A DNA stretch of 64,000 bases from Streptomyces sp. P3 (GCA_016893485.2 JAFEKX020000001.1:7643501-7707500), one strand, 5' to 3'; counted from the first letter of the stretch, positions 50,105-59,798 are shown. Translations and numbers: made by a program. Notes: generated by a model not told the origin, from the sequence alone.

Positions 50105-51097
50105 TCAGAGGGTGAGGACGAGCTTGCCCCGCAAGTGGCCTGTGTCCAGCAGGCGGTGGGCGTCGGCGACCCGCTCGAACGGGAACGTCTCCTGCACGTG
50201 GACGCGGAGTTTGCCCTGATCGACGAGTGCGACGAGACCGCGCAGGGCGACCGGATCGGGGTCGACCGCGATGCCGCTGAAGCGCAGGCCGGCCGCCTCG
50301 TAGCGGGCGATGAGGTCCTTGTCCTCCTCGGCGACCGCTGTCACCAAGTGGCCGCCGGGGCGCAGTACTTGGAGCGACCGCTCGACAGTGTCGCCGCCGA
50401 TCGTGTCGAGCACGAGGTCGATGTCGCGGACCGCCTCGGTGAAGTCGACCGCCGTGTAGTCGATGACCTCGTCGGCGCCGAACCCCTCGACGAACTCCCG
50501 CTTGCTTCCGCTCGCGGTCGCGATCACATACGCGCCAAGTGCCTTCGCGAGCTGGATCGCGACGTGGCCGACCCCGCCGCCACCGCCGTGGATCAGCACG
50601 CGGTCGCCCTCGCCCACACCGCCGAGATCGACGAGGCCCTGCCACGCCGTCAGCCCGACGACGGGCAGCGCGGCCGCCTCGACGTGCGAGAGTGAGGCCG
50701 GTTTGCGGGCCAGGTGCAGTGCGGGCGCCGACACGACCTCGGCGTACGCGTTCGCCGCGCCAGGGAACAGAGGCATCCCGAAGACCTCGTCGCCGGGCCT
50801 GAACCGCCAGGTCCCCGGCGCCTGTTCGACCACGCCGCTGATGTCCCAGCCGAGGACGAACGGCGGCGGGCCGAGCAGCGGGAACTCACCGGCCCGCAGC
50901 CGCGCCTCCAGCGGGTTCAGCCCGATCGCCCGGACGCGGACGAGGACCTCGGTCGGGAGCGCGCGGGGTTCGGGCGCGTCCACGATGGTGAGCACCTCGG
51001 GTCCGCCGAGGGTCTGCTGGGTGATGACCCGCATGGATCGCGTGGGTTGGGTGGGTCGGGTCGGTCGGGTGGGTTGTACGGGTTCCATGGGCTGCAT
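50105..51097 (-). CDS. NADP-dependent zinc-free medium-chain oxidoreductase (quinone-reductase-like)
   Basis: 330 residues, intact. ATG 51097 follows cagccaggagagtc, a strong ribosome site; the first 20 residues are a Pro-Thr-Arg run (PTRPTRPTQPTR) before the domain start MRVITQQTLGGPEVLT. Landmarks: GWDISGVVEQAPGTWRFRPG, LPVVGLTAWQGLVDLG, IHGGGGGVGHVAIQLAKALG (NADP-binding) and LVLDTIGGDTVERSL. There is no structural-zinc Cys cluster. It is divergent from the HxlR regulator, which probably controls it. An internal start at 51034 would remove the Pro-Thr-Arg run. Confidence 0.88.
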   Translation of the reverse strand: MQPMEPVQPTRPTRPTQPTRSMRVITQQTLGGPEVLTIVDAPEPRALPTEVLVRVRAIGLNPLEARLRAGEFPLLGPPPFVLGWDISGVVEQAPGTWRFRPGDEVFGMPLFPGAANAYAEVVSAPALHLARKPASLSHVEAAALPVVGLTAWQGLVDLGGVGEGDRVLIHGGGGGVGHVAIQLAKALGAYVIATASGSKREFVEGFGADEVIDYTAVDFTEAVRDIDLVLDTIGGDTVERSLQVLRPGGHLVTAVAEEDKDLIARYEAAGLRFSGIAVDPDPVALRGLVALVDQGKLRVHVQETFPFERVADAHRLLDTGHLRGKLVLTL

Positions 51098-51132
51098 GAC
51101 TCTCCTGGCTGGGAAGGGGAGGGAACCCACGC

Positions 51133-51162
51133 TAGGTTTCCGACAGGAACCGCCAGGTACCT
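51133..51162. promoter_or_regulatory. operator region between the oxidoreductase and HxlR genes
   Basis: The 73-bp divergent spacer contains the inverted pair ggtttcc/ggaacc (51135-51141, 51146-51151) and the palindrome aggtacct (51155-51162). The latter lies 9 bp before the HxlR ATG. HxlR proteins bind such short dyads; the site is inferred. Confidence 0.4.
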
Positions 51163-51170
51163 TAGGCGCC

Positions 51171-51557
51171 ATGAGCGGTTACGGTCCCGGTGATCCCTTC
51201 CTCGCCGACTGCCCGGCACGCCTGACGGTCGAACTCCTCGCCGACAAGTGGACCGCGGTCGTGCTCTACGGCCTCAGCCAAGGCCCCGTCCGCCACGGCG
51301 AGTTGGTCGAGCTGATCGGCGGCATCTCCCGCAAGATGCTCACCCAGACCCTCCGCCGACTCCAGGCCCACGGCCTCATCCAACGCCACGCCTACGCCGA
51401 GGTGCCGCCCCGCGTCGAGTACGAACTCACCCCGCTGGGCGCGACGTTGATCGACCCGATCCACATGCTGACGGAGTGGGCCAGGGCGAACGGGGACGCC
51501 GTACTCGACGCGCTCGACGCCGACGCCGACGCCGACGCGGTCACTCACAGCGACTGA
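51171..51557 (+). CDS. HxlR-family winged-helix regulator
   Basis: 128 residues, intact. The HxlR domain reads CPARLTVELLADKWTAVVLY, LSQGPVRHGELVELIGGISR, KMLTQTLRRLQAHGLIQRHA and YELTPLGATLIDPIHMLTEW. It ends in an acidic DADADADA run. It is divergent from the NADP-dependent oxidoreductase by 73 bp, an arrangement where HxlR proteins sense electrophiles and control the reductase. Confidence 0.9.
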   Translation: MSGYGPGDPFLADCPARLTVELLADKWTAVVLYGLSQGPVRHGELVELIGGISRKMLTQTLRRLQAHGLIQRHAYAEVPPRVEYELTPLGATLIDPIHMLTEWARANGDAVLDALDADADADAVTHSD

Positions 51558-51599
51558 AGTCCCGCCGGTGCACCAGGTATCCACTCGCCGCCGCCCGGT

Positions 51600-51840
51600 A
51601 TGGGCACGGTGGACGTCGGAGCCGTAGGGCTCATCCTTCCTACAGACAACGGGACTTGGCGACCCCCGCCGATCACGGCGCGGGGCCGGACGCGAGAGGG
51701 GCCGGAGCGAGGACCTTGTCGCCGAACGACCAGCTGGAGCCGCGGCGGGACCCGCGCGACGAACTCTCGGTGTCGACGCCCGACGGGCCGGTCAACGCGG
51801 TGTGGCCCGCGCCGGCGAGACGGTGGAGATCACCGACACG
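51600..51840 (+). pseudogene. possible degraded oxidoreductase remnant
   Basis: A start-like ATG 51600 gives VDVGAVGLILPTDNGTWRP, resembling the first strand of LLM-class F420-dependent oxidoreductases, but the match fails after about 20 residues. A second coding-like piece (DELSVSTPDGPVNAVWPAP, about 51755-51830) has no recognised family. I call it a degraded region with low confidence. Confidence 0.3.
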
Positions 51841-51846
51841 GTCGCT

Positions 51847-52417
51847 TCAGCCACCCGCCGCGCCCACGGCACCACTGGCGGGGCCGGTCGGTGGAGCGGT
51901 CGGCGGAGCCTGCTGATAGAGCGCCACCAGCACGCCGTGGACGGGCTCGTCCTCCGCATCTTCTTCCGCGTCGTCGACCAACTTGGCGAGTGCTTCGCCG
52001 AGTTCTCTTGCCGTGGCAGGGCTGAGGCGCAGGTGACGCAGTGTCAGGTGGTGGTCGGTGGGGAGAGGTCCAGCTCCTGGGCGACGGCGGCGAACATCGC
52101 GGCGGTGCCGGCCGCCTGGGGTTCGGCGACGAGCATGCGGCGGGCGGTGCGCTGGTAGTACTGCTCGGTGCCGCCACGGACCTGGCGCGTCTCGGCGACG
52201 TGGATGAGCCCGGCCTCGCGGAGCACCTTGACGTGATGGGCGACGTTGCCCTTCTTCGCGTCAAGCTGCGCCGCGAGCCGGCTGATGGTGGCAGGCCGTT
52301 GCCCCAGGGCGAAGAGCAGCCGTTGCCGCAACGGGTGGGCGAGGGCCGCGAATTGCTCGGGCGCGCCGATCTCCAGAACGTCCTCAGGGGCGGGGGATGG
52401 GAAGGCTGATCACGCAT
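51847..52417 (-). CDS. ArsR-type winged-helix regulator
   Basis: About 190 residues. N-terminal HTH: QFAALAHPLRQRLLFALGQR, then ISRLAAQLDAKKGNVAHHVK and VLREAGLIHVAETRQVRGGT. A helical C-terminal part (AARRMLVAEP-like region, then HLTLRHLRLSPATARELGEA and LAKLVDDAEEDAEDEPVHGV) follows. The frame changes at about 52390 and near 52060 (CCCCACC), after which it ends LYQQAPPTAPPTGPASG and stops at 51847. It is divergent from the S41 peptidase (57-bp spacer), which it may control. No metal-binding cysteines are visible. Confidence 0.78.
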
Positions 52418-52474
52418 ACCGAAAGTGTCTAATCTCGTTGACGCTTTCGCAAGGGCGGTGCTCTACTCCCTCCC

Positions 52475-53378
52475 ATGACAACCCTGACGAAGCTTCAGCC
52501 GGCCCCCGTCATCGACGAGACGGCCCGACTCCTGACCGAGCACTACGTCTTCCCCGACATAGCCGAGCAACTGGCAACCCTGCTCCATCGACGCCTCACC
52601 GAGGGTGCCTACGACGTCGACGACGCCGAGGAGTTCGCCCGCCTGGTCACCGCGGACCTGCAATCCGCCAACGGCGACCGCCACTTGAGACTCAAGCACC
52701 ACGCCGACCCCGTACCCCCAAGCAGGGAGCGGCCAACTTGGCTGCCATCCGCCGGGACTTCGACAACTCCCTGGGCGGTGCGCCCCGAGTGGAACTGCTC
52801 AACGGCGCAGTCGCCGTACTGGAGTTGGCCCCGATGCTCTTTCCACTGGAGTGGGCCGCCGAGCCACTGAGCGCCGCCCTCACCCTGGCCTCCCGCGCCC
52901 AGGCACTGATCATCGACCTGCGCGCCAACCGGGGTGGCGACCCGGACACGGTCGCCTTCGTCTGCAGCTACCTGCTCGACGAGCGCACCCACCTCAACTC
53001 CATGTACTGGCGCGCCGACGACCGCACCGAACAGTCCTGGAGCCTCCCGCACGTCCCCGGCACCCGCTTCGGCGGCACGAAACCGCTGTACGTGCTGTCC
53101 AGCGCCGACACCTTCTCCGCAGCCGAGGAACTGGCCTACGACCTCCAGCAACTCGGCCGCGCGATAGTCGTCGGCGAGCGCACCCGCGGCGGCGCCCACC
53201 CGTGCGAGGGCTGGACCGTACACCCCACCTGGAAGCCACGGTCCCGGTCGGCCGCGCCGTCAATCCCGTCTCCGGCACGAACTGGGAGGGCACCGGCGTA
53301 CAACCGGACGTCCCGTGCGCCGCGGCCGACTCCCTCACCCAGGCCCACGCGCTTGCCCTGGCCCAACTGGCAGGCTGA
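52475..53378 (+). CDS. S41-family peptidase (tail-specific protease-like)
   Basis: About 300 residues of the retinoid-binding-protein-like S41 group without a PDZ domain. The N-terminal helical part is TRLLTEHYVFPDIAEQLATL-like; the catalytic core has LIIDLRANRGGDPDTVAFVC and the nucleophilic Ser in SSADTFSAAEELAYDLQQLG, followed by GERTRGGAHP. No signal peptide is seen, so it acts in the cytoplasm. The frame changes at about 52720 and about 53230 (before HLEATVPVGRAVNP). It is divergent from the ArsR-type gene. Substrate unknown. Confidence 0.82.
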
Positions 53379-53644
53379 CCCGGTCCTGCGCCTCGACGGG
53401 GCTCCCGACCGCATAGCAACTCCGTGATGGCGGGGGGAACACGTACTCCACCACTGGCGTTTCCCGCGAGGCGCTCGCCGATCTGACGGCGCTCCGCGCC
53501 AAAGGCTGGATCGCGGCGGGGATAGCCCCCGGCCCAGCGGGTCGTCCAGATCGGACCGAGGCTGACCTTGCCCGGCGGCCTCAGGCACTCCGTCGGCGCC
53601 TGCGTTCGAGGCTCCCGCGTACGGACCACGACTGCTATCGGATA

Positions 53645-54367
53645 CAGGCTGAGGTCAACGACTTCTCCGTGTCCCTCGCCGCCCAACACCCGGGCCGTTT
53701 CGGGTACTTCGCCACGCTGCCCCATGCCCCATGCCCGATGCCACCGCCTCCGCCGTCGAGGCCGAGCGGCCCCTGGACGAACTGGGGCCGACGGGGTCAC
53801 CCTGCTCGCCAACAACCAGGGCGTCCACGTCGGCGCGGGCGGCCAAGGCGAACTGTGGCAGACCCTGAACGACCGGGGCGAAGTCGTGTTCGTCCACCCC
53901 GCCGACCTCCCGGCACCCGCCGTCGACGGGCTCCCGCCGTTCGCCGCCGACTTCCTCCTCGACACCACCCGGGCCGCATACCTCCTGGTCCGCAACGGCG
54001 TCGTACGCACGTACCCGAACATCCGGTTCATCCTCAGCCACGCCGGCGGCTTCGTGCCCTACGCCTCCCACCGCATGGCCCTGGCCGTCGCAGGCGACAC
54101 CGGACGCAGCCTCCTGGACGTGCTGGACGACTTGCGCGGCCGCTACTACGACACCGCGCTGTCCTCCAGCCCGCCGCCCTGCCCACGCTGCTCGCCTTTG
54201 CCCGCCCCGGACACATCCTCTTCGGCAGCGACTGGCCGTTCGCCCCCGCCGCCGCGAGCCAGTACTCGCCAACGGCCTCGGCAGCGGTGTCGACCCTGGT
54301 GTCCTCCAGGCCGTCAACCGCACCCACGCCGAAACGCTCTTCCCCTGCCAGGGCGCTGCCTGCCTAG
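53645..54367 (+). pseudogene. amidohydrolase (metal-dependent, Amidohydro_2) missing its N-terminus
   Basis: The C-terminal two thirds are clear: VSLAAQHPGRFGYFATLP, TLLANNQGVHVGAGGQ, VFVHPADLPAPAVDG, IRFILSHAGGFVPYASHR and HILFGSDWPFAP. These are the conserved His and Asp of Amidohydro_2 hydrolases/decarboxylases. The N-terminal part that should carry the first metal-binding HxH is absent; 53379-53644 has coding-like bases but no family match. At least three frame changes occur (near 53725, 53795, 54175). It ends against corA. I infer a truncated gene, though consensus errors could contribute. Confidence 0.62.
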
Positions 54368-55531
54368 AGCCAGTCCCGGCGCTTGAAAATCAGGTACAGG
54401 CTGACGCAGACGACCCCCATCAGCCCGATCGCGAACGGATACCCGAGGCCCCAGTTCAGCTCCGGCATGTGTGTGAAGTTCATGCCGTAGATCGTGCCGA
54501 CGAGCGTGGGCGCGAAGAGGATGGCTGCCCAGCTGGAGATCTTCTTGATCTCCTCGTTCTGCTCGAAGCCCGCCTCCGCCAACGCCCGCATTTCCGCGTT
54601 CTGTTCCTGGGTGACGAGGGTCGCGTTCACGGTGAGGATGTCGGTGAGGGCCTGGCGGAAGCCGTCTACCTGTTCGCTGGTGTGGGTGACGTGGTCGGCT
54701 ACGTCGCGGAGGTAGCGCTGGAGTTCCTCGTCGGTGCCGTACTTCGCGAAGCCGGCCATCAGGCTGTGCAGCATGCCGACCAGGGGGCGGGTGGCGCGTT
54801 GGAACTCGACCATTTCGCGGGAGAGTTCGTAGATGCGGCGGGAGACCTTCGGGTCGCCGCGGAAGACCTCTGTCTCGATCTCGTCGATGTCGGTCTGGAC
54901 GCCGGCGACGACCGGTGCGTAGCCGTCGACGACCGCGTCGAGGATGGCGTAGAGCACCGCCTCGGGGCCGAGTTTCAGCAACTCCGGGGATTCCTCCATG
55001 CGTTGGCGCACCGCGGAGAGGTCGGGGGCCGCGCCGTGCCGGACCGTGATCACGAAGTCCGGGCCCACGAAGACGTGCAGTTCGCCGAAGTCGACCTCCT
55101 CCGTGTTGTCCAGGTAGCGGGCCGCGCTCAGGACGACGAACAGCGTCTCGCCGTAGCGCTCTAGTTTGGGCCGCTGGTGTGCCTCCATCGCGTCCTCGAC
55201 GGCCAGCGGGTGGAGGTCGAACTCGGCTGCCAGGGAGAGGAGTTCGCCTTCGGTGGGGCGGGCGAGGCCGATCCAGGCCATGCCGGAGGGCTGTTCGCGG
55301 AGTTCGCGGAAGGTGTCGGCGAGGGTCTCCGGCGCGGAGACGCGTACGCCGTCCCGGTACAGGGCGGCCTGCACGACGCTGCCCGCGTCGGACGGATCCG
55401 GGGGCGGCGCGTCGGACGTGGACGCCGGGGTCTCGGGGGCCATTTCGGGGTGGGGCGGGTGTGCGGCGCCAGCCGGGGCGTCGGCCGGTCCTGCCGTTCT
55501 TCGAGGTGGGGCGGGCGCGTCGCTGGGGCAT
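54364..55531 (-). CDS. corA: CorA-family magnesium/cobalt transporter
   Basis: About 390 residues. Cytoplasmic N-terminal domain (VVQAALYRDGVRVSAPETLA, LHPLAVEDAMEAHQRPKLER, SREMVEFQRATRPLVGMLHS) and two C-terminal transmembrane helices with the diagnostic GMNFTHMPEL (GMN pore motif). It forms a pentameric Mg2+ channel. The start at 55531 (MPQRRARPTSKNGRTGRRPG) is the usual basic N-terminus of Streptomyces CorA; the frame changes at about 55450 to MAPETPASTS. The stop at 54364 abuts the amidohydrolase remnant. Confidence 0.92.
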
Positions 55532-55694
55532 GCGCGGCTGCCTCTCGGTCGAACCTACGTCTGCGTGATCGCGGAGCGGGATCAGAGCAGGAGCAGGATA
55601 TACGCGGCAAACGACCTTGGCGTGTGCACCCGTTCCCGGATTCGGTGAGAGTTGCGGACACCCCCTGTCCGCAACCGCCCGTAGCGTGGAGAAC

Positions 55695-56915
55695 GTGACC
55701 AAGGAGAAGCCCCCGGCTGACGCGAAGACCCCGGCCCAGGCCAAGCCCCCCACCAAGCCCCAACCCCAACCCCAACCTCCCACCAAAGCCAAACCCCCAC
55801 CCCGTCAAAGCCCCCGCCGCCGTCCTGGACACCCGCACCCTCAACCGCGCCACCCTCCACCGCCAACTCCTCCTCCACCGCACCCCCTCCCCGCCGGCGC
55901 AGCCGTCTCGCGCCTCCTCGGTCTCCAGGCGCAGAACGTCAAGCCGCCGTACTACGCCCTCGCCGCCCGCCTCGACGGCTTCGCACCCGAGGAGCTGTCC
56001 GGGGCGATGGCCGAGCGTGAGGTCGTCCGGATCGTCACCCTTCGTTCCACCATCCACACCCACACGGCGGACGACGCTCTCACCCTGCGGCCGTTGGTGC
56101 AGGCCGCCCGGGATCGGGAGTTGGGGACCTTCCGTAAGGGGCTCCTCGGGGTCGATCTGGACCGGCTCGCCGTCCTCGCCCGGGAACTCGTCGAGGCCGA
56201 GCCGCGCACGATGAAGGAGTTGAGGCAGGCGCTGCTCGTCGAGTGGCCGGACGCCGACCCGCAGGCCCTCGCGATCGCCGCCCGGTGCAAGCTGCCGCTC
56301 GTCCAGGTCACCCCGCGCGGGCTCTGGGGGCAGAGCGGGCAGGTGGCCCTGACCACCGCCGAGCACTGGCTGGGCCGCCCCGCCGAACCCGCGCCCGCCC
56401 CGGACGCCACCGTGCTCCGCTACCTCGCCGCCTTCGGCCCGGCCTCCGTGAGGGACATGCAGACCTGGGCCGGCCTGACCCGCCTGCGCGAGGCCTTCGA
56501 GCGGCTACGGCCCCAACTCGTCACCTTCCACGACCCGAACGGCGTCGAACTCTTCGACCTCCCGGACGCTCCCCGCCCCGCCGCCGACACCCCGGCCCCG
56601 CCGCGTTTCCTCCCGGAGTTCGACAACCTGCTCCTCTCCCACGCCGACCGCACCCGGGTCGTACCGGCCGAGTACCGGGGCCGCGCCTGGCAGGGCAACG
56701 TCGCTCACCGCACCCTCCTCGTCGACGGCTTCCTCGCCGGTGTCTGGAAACTCGACGAGGGTGCCGGCCACCTCGTCATCGAGCCCTTCGGCAAGTTGAG
56801 CAAGGCGCAGCGGAGCGAGGTCGTCGCCGAGGGGGCGCTGATGCTCGACACCCTGCACAAGGGGACGTCGTACGACATCCGGTTCGGGACGGTCGTCGGC
56901 CCCGAGGTCCCCTAG
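55695..56915 (+). CDS. AlkZ-like winged-helix DNA glycosylase-family protein
   Basis: GTG 55695 starts a Lys/Pro/Gln-rich run of about 45 residues (PTKPQPQPQPPTKAKPPP), then the HTH_42 core: SRLLGLQAQNVKPPYYALAA with the QxQ pair used by AlkZ glycosylases, EREVVRIVTLRSTIHTHTAD, LRYLAAFGPASVRDMQTWAG, FDNLLLSHADRTRVV and GFLAGVWKLDEGAGHLVIEP. AlkZ/YcaQ proteins remove alkylated or crosslinked bases. The frame changes between about 55800 and 55890, where a stretch reading LDTRTLNRATLHRQLLLHR lies in another frame. No antibiotic cluster adjoins it. Confidence 0.8.
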   Translation: MTKEKPPADAKTPAQAKPPTKPQPQPQPPTKAKPPPRQSPRRRPGHPHPQPRHPPPPTPPPPHPLPAGAAVSRLLGLQAQNVKPPYYALAARLDGFAPEELSGAMAEREVVRIVTLRSTIHTHTADDALTLRPLVQAARDRELGTFRKGLLGVDLDRLAVLARELVEAEPRTMKELRQALLVEWPDADPQALAIAARCKLPLVQVTPRGLWGQSGQVALTTAEHWLGRPAEPAPAPDATVLRYLAAFGPASVRDMQTWAGLTRLREAFERLRPQLVTFHDPNGVELFDLPDAPRPAADTPAPPRFLPEFDNLLLSHADRTRVVPAEYRGRAWQGNVAHRTLLVDGFLAGVWKLDEGAGHLVIEPFGKLSKAQRSEVVAEGALMLDTLHKGTSYDIRFGTVVGPEVP

Positions 56916-56929
56916 GGCCCGTACAAAGA

Positions 56930-57575
56930 TCAGTCCGCCCGCCCCGTCACCGCCACCGTCAACCCCAGCCCGATCATCGTGAACCCGCCCGCCCCGCCGA
57001 TCAGAGACAGCCGGCGGTCGGAGCCCGCGAACCACGTGCGGGCCGCCGAGGCGGTCAGGCCCCAGAGAGTGTCCGTGACCAGGCCGATGGAGATGGGGAT
57101 CAGGCCGAGCAGGAGCATCTGGAGCGGGACGTGGCCCGTGGAGTGGTTGACGAACTGGGGAGTACGGCGGCGAAGAACACCACGCCCTTGGGGTTGGTGA
57201 CGCCGACGAGGGCGCCGTCGAGGACCGTGCGGAGGTCGCCCGGGGTTCGGTCGCCGGGCCCGCCCGCATCGCCGACGCCTTGAGTTCCTTGCGGTGGCGG
57301 AACGCCTGGACGCCCAGGTAGACGAGGTAGGCCGCACCCGCCAGCTTCACCGTCAGGTAGACCGCGACCGAGCGTTCCACCAGTGAGCCGATGCCGAACG
57401 CGACCGCTGTCACGAGTAGGTACGAGCCGAAGACGTTGCCGATCGCCGTCGCCACCGCCGTACGGCGGCCGTGGGCGAGCGCGCGGCCGATGACGAACAG
57501 GACGCTGGGTCCCGGGATCACGATCACCAGCAACGACATCGCTGCGAACGCGAGGAAACGGTCCGTGGACACCAT
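56930..57575 (-). CDS. LysE-family amino acid exporter (second copy)
   Basis: About 214 residues. Starts MVSTDRFLAFAAMSLLVIVI, then PGPSVLFVIGRALAHGRR and SLVERSVAVYLTVKLAGAAY, and the family loop GVTNPKGVVFFAAVLPQFVN. Very similar to the exporter at 28364-29005. The frame changes at about 57265 and about 57160. It is divergent from the LysR gene at 57691 (115 bp), the standard arrangement for a regulator of amino acid export. Confidence 0.88.
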
Positions 57576-57690
57576 GTCTGTCACTCCCACCCGCTCGCGT
57601 TTGTCCGGCGCTCCCGCCGGCCCTGGTTCCGGCCCTGGTTCCGGCGCTCATTGAAACAGGCGTCCAGGCGGCCCCTCTAGAGTCGGGGGC

Positions 57691-58559
57691 ATGGAACTGC
57701 GGCAGCTCACCTACTTCGTCGCCGTCGCCGAGGAGCTGCACTTCGGGCGGGCCGCCGAGCGGCTGCACATCGTGCAGTCGGCGGTGAGTCAGCAGATCCG
57801 GCGGCTGGAGCGGGAGTTGGGGGCCGAGCTGTTCGACCGTTCGCCCCGGCGGGTGCGGCTCACGGGTGCGGGGGAGCGGCTGCTGCCCGAGGCGCGCGGG
57901 CCGTGCTGGCCGCCGCCGAGCGCGCCCGCGCGGCCGTAGCCCCGCCGGAAGGGCTGCAGATCGGCACGAGTACCGGACTCGGCGCCCATCTGGACCGGGT
58001 GCTCGGCGCGTTCGCCGAACGGGCGCCGGACGTTCCGGTCGAGCTGTTCTCGCTGCCGGTCGGTGAACGCCTCGCGCGGGTCGCGGGCGGGCAGTTGGAC
58101 GCCGCGTTCGTCCGGGCGGTGGAGCCGGTGCCGGGCGTACGGGTGCTGCCGCTGTGGGCCGATCCGCTGGTGGCCGCCGTCCCCGCCTCGCACCCGCTCG
58201 CGGGCCGGCCGGAGCTCCGTATCGAGGAACTCGCCGCGCTGCCCCTGGCCCTCACCGAGCGCCGGAACAATCCCGCCCTCGTCGACCTGGTCGTCGGCGC
58301 CTGCCACGACGCCGGGTTCGAGCCGCTGCCCGGACCGGTGAGCGGCTCCCTCCAGGACACCCTCGCGAGCATCGGCGCGCGCCCGCTGTGGACGGTCGTC
58401 TACGCCTCCCACGCGCGCGTGCTGCACAGCCCGCGCGTGGCCTTCGTACCGTTCGCGGCGCCGGGCCTCACTCTGTCGACGGGCCTCGCCGTGCACGCCA
58501 CGAAGGCGCTGCCGCATCTGGACACCCTGTTGCTGGCCTGCGGCGATCACGGGAACTGA
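57691..58559 (+). CDS. LysR-family transcriptional regulator
   Basis: About 290 residues. HTH: MELRQLTYFVAVAEELHFGR, AAERLHIVQSAVSQQIRRLE. Effector domain from LQIGTSTGLGAHLDRVLGAF through LPLALTERRNNPALVDLVVG. The frame changes at about 57897 in a CGCGCGGG stretch. The divergent neighbour is a LysE-family exporter, suggesting it responds to an amino acid and activates export. Confidence 0.88.
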
Positions 58560-58686
58560 TCGCTGCGGTCGCGGACTGCTTCTTGGTCGGGGGCGGGTGA
58601 CGCGGTGGACTGGAGTCAGCCGGGAGGCCTACCAGTCCGCACCGGCACACCGGCCCCAACGGGCTTACAGATCAAGGGAGTTCAGC

Positions 58687-58869
58687 ATGCCCATCGTGAC
58701 CATCCAGCAGGGTCCGCGCGACGTCGAGCTGAAGCGGGACCTCGTCAAGCGGGTCACCGACGCCTTCGTCGACGCGTACAGGATCCCCGCCGAGAGCGTG
58801 CAGGTGTGGATCCACGAGGTGCCGGCCGACAGCTGGGGTGCGGCGGGGAAGCTCACCGCCGACAAGTAG
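58687..58869 (+). CDS. 4-oxalocrotonate tautomerase-family protein
   Basis: 60 residues, intact. After Met removal the catalytic Pro1 leads: PIVTIQQGPRDVELKRDLVK, then DAYRIPAESVQVWIHEVPAD. Full length for the family. It tautomerises enol/keto acids. The stop is followed by a repeat that contains a second in-frame DK-stop. The start has gggag upstream. Confidence 0.88.
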   Translation: MPIVTIQQGPRDVELKRDLVKRVTDAFVDAYRIPAESVQVWIHEVPADSWGAAGKLTADK

Positions 58870-58908
58870 GTCGACGAGCAGGTCGACAAGTAGGTCGACG
58901 AGCAACAG
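58861..58908 (+). repeat. 24-bp duplication spanning the tautomerase stop codon
   Basis: gacaagtaggtcgacgagca occurs at 58861-58880 and again at 58885-58904 (24-bp spacing). The unit keeps frame, so readthrough of the first stop would add VDEQVDK and meet another stop. Confidence 0.75.
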
Positions 58909-58928
58909 GCGTCAACCGGCATATGGAT

Positions 58929-58971
58929 AGGGTGCGTTGCGGGCTGCTCGTGGAAGCCCGCAACGCACCCT
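58929..58971. terminator. convergent terminator, 17-bp perfect stem
   Basis: The arms 58929-58945 and 58955-58971 (agggtgcgttgcgggct and complement) pair perfectly around a 9-nt loop. It lies between the tautomerase and the convergent trypsin-like gene. Confidence 0.85.
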
Positions 58972-59008
58972 GGTTCTTCCCTGAGGGATACTCAGGAGTT
59001 CTTCCGGG

Positions 59009-59798
59009 TCACGAGTTGACCTGTGCGGTCACCAGGCTGGAGAACGTGGTCAGCCGGGAGTACACACCGGGTAGCCCGCCTCGGCACAGCCCTCGCCCCA
59101 AGAAGTGATCCCTGCCAGGACGCCCCCGATGAGCAGGGGACCGCCGCTGTCGCCCTGGCAGGTGTCTACGCCGCCGGATGTGTATCCGGCGCAAACCATG
59201 TCGGACGCGATGAAGTCCGAACCGTAGGAGCTCTTGCAGCTGGAGTCGGACACGATCGGGACGGTCGCGGTCCGCAGCTGGTTGGAGGAGCTGCCGTTCT
59301 CCGAGGTGGTGCCCCAGCCGAGGATGCGGGCGGTGGTGCCGGCCGCGTACACGCTGGTCTGGGAGGAGGAGACGTAGGACGCCGTGGTGTAGGGCATCGA
59401 CGTCGACAGCGTCAGGACGGCCACGTCGTCGCCGTTGGTGGCGTCCGTGTAGCTGGGGTTGATCCAGATCTTGCTGACCTTGCTGACGGTGCCGTTCGTC
59501 CCGTTGAGGTAGGTACGGCCGCCGACCACGCGGACGCTGCTGGTGCTCTCGCCGACCATGCAGTGGGCGGCGGTGACCACCTTGGTCGCGGAGACGAGCG
59601 TGCCGCCGCAGAACTGGTTCTGCGAGGCGTCCGTGATCTGCATGACGAACGGGTACGACGTCGTCGTGGTCGTGGAACCGCCGACGATGGGCTGGGGGCT
59701 GCCACAGCGGTGGGGGCGCTGAGCAGTGCGGTCGCCGCGGCAGCGGCTGCTGCTGCGACGACTGCGGTGGTTCTCCTGGCGCGGTTGAGCCCGAACAT
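59009..59798 (-). CDS. secreted trypsin-like serine protease (S1A)
   Basis: ATG 59798 follows gaggagact. Signal peptide: MFGLNRARRTTAVVAAAAAA with cleavage near VAAP. The mature protease begins IVGGSTTTTTSYPFVMQI; triad: TAAHC (His), DDVAVL (Asp) and CQGDSGGP (Ser). The specificity pocket region (DTCQGDSGG) fits trypsin-type Asp at the usual position. The frame changes at about 59695 (after the signal) and about 59068 (YPGVYSRLTTFSS at the end). Exported digestive protease. The LAL regulator upstream may be unrelated. Confidence 0.88.

Noticed and set aside
55740..55790. Telomere-like ccccaa repeats
   Set aside because: Only a few copies, inside a coding leader, and Streptomyces telomeres are palindrome-rich, not of this type.
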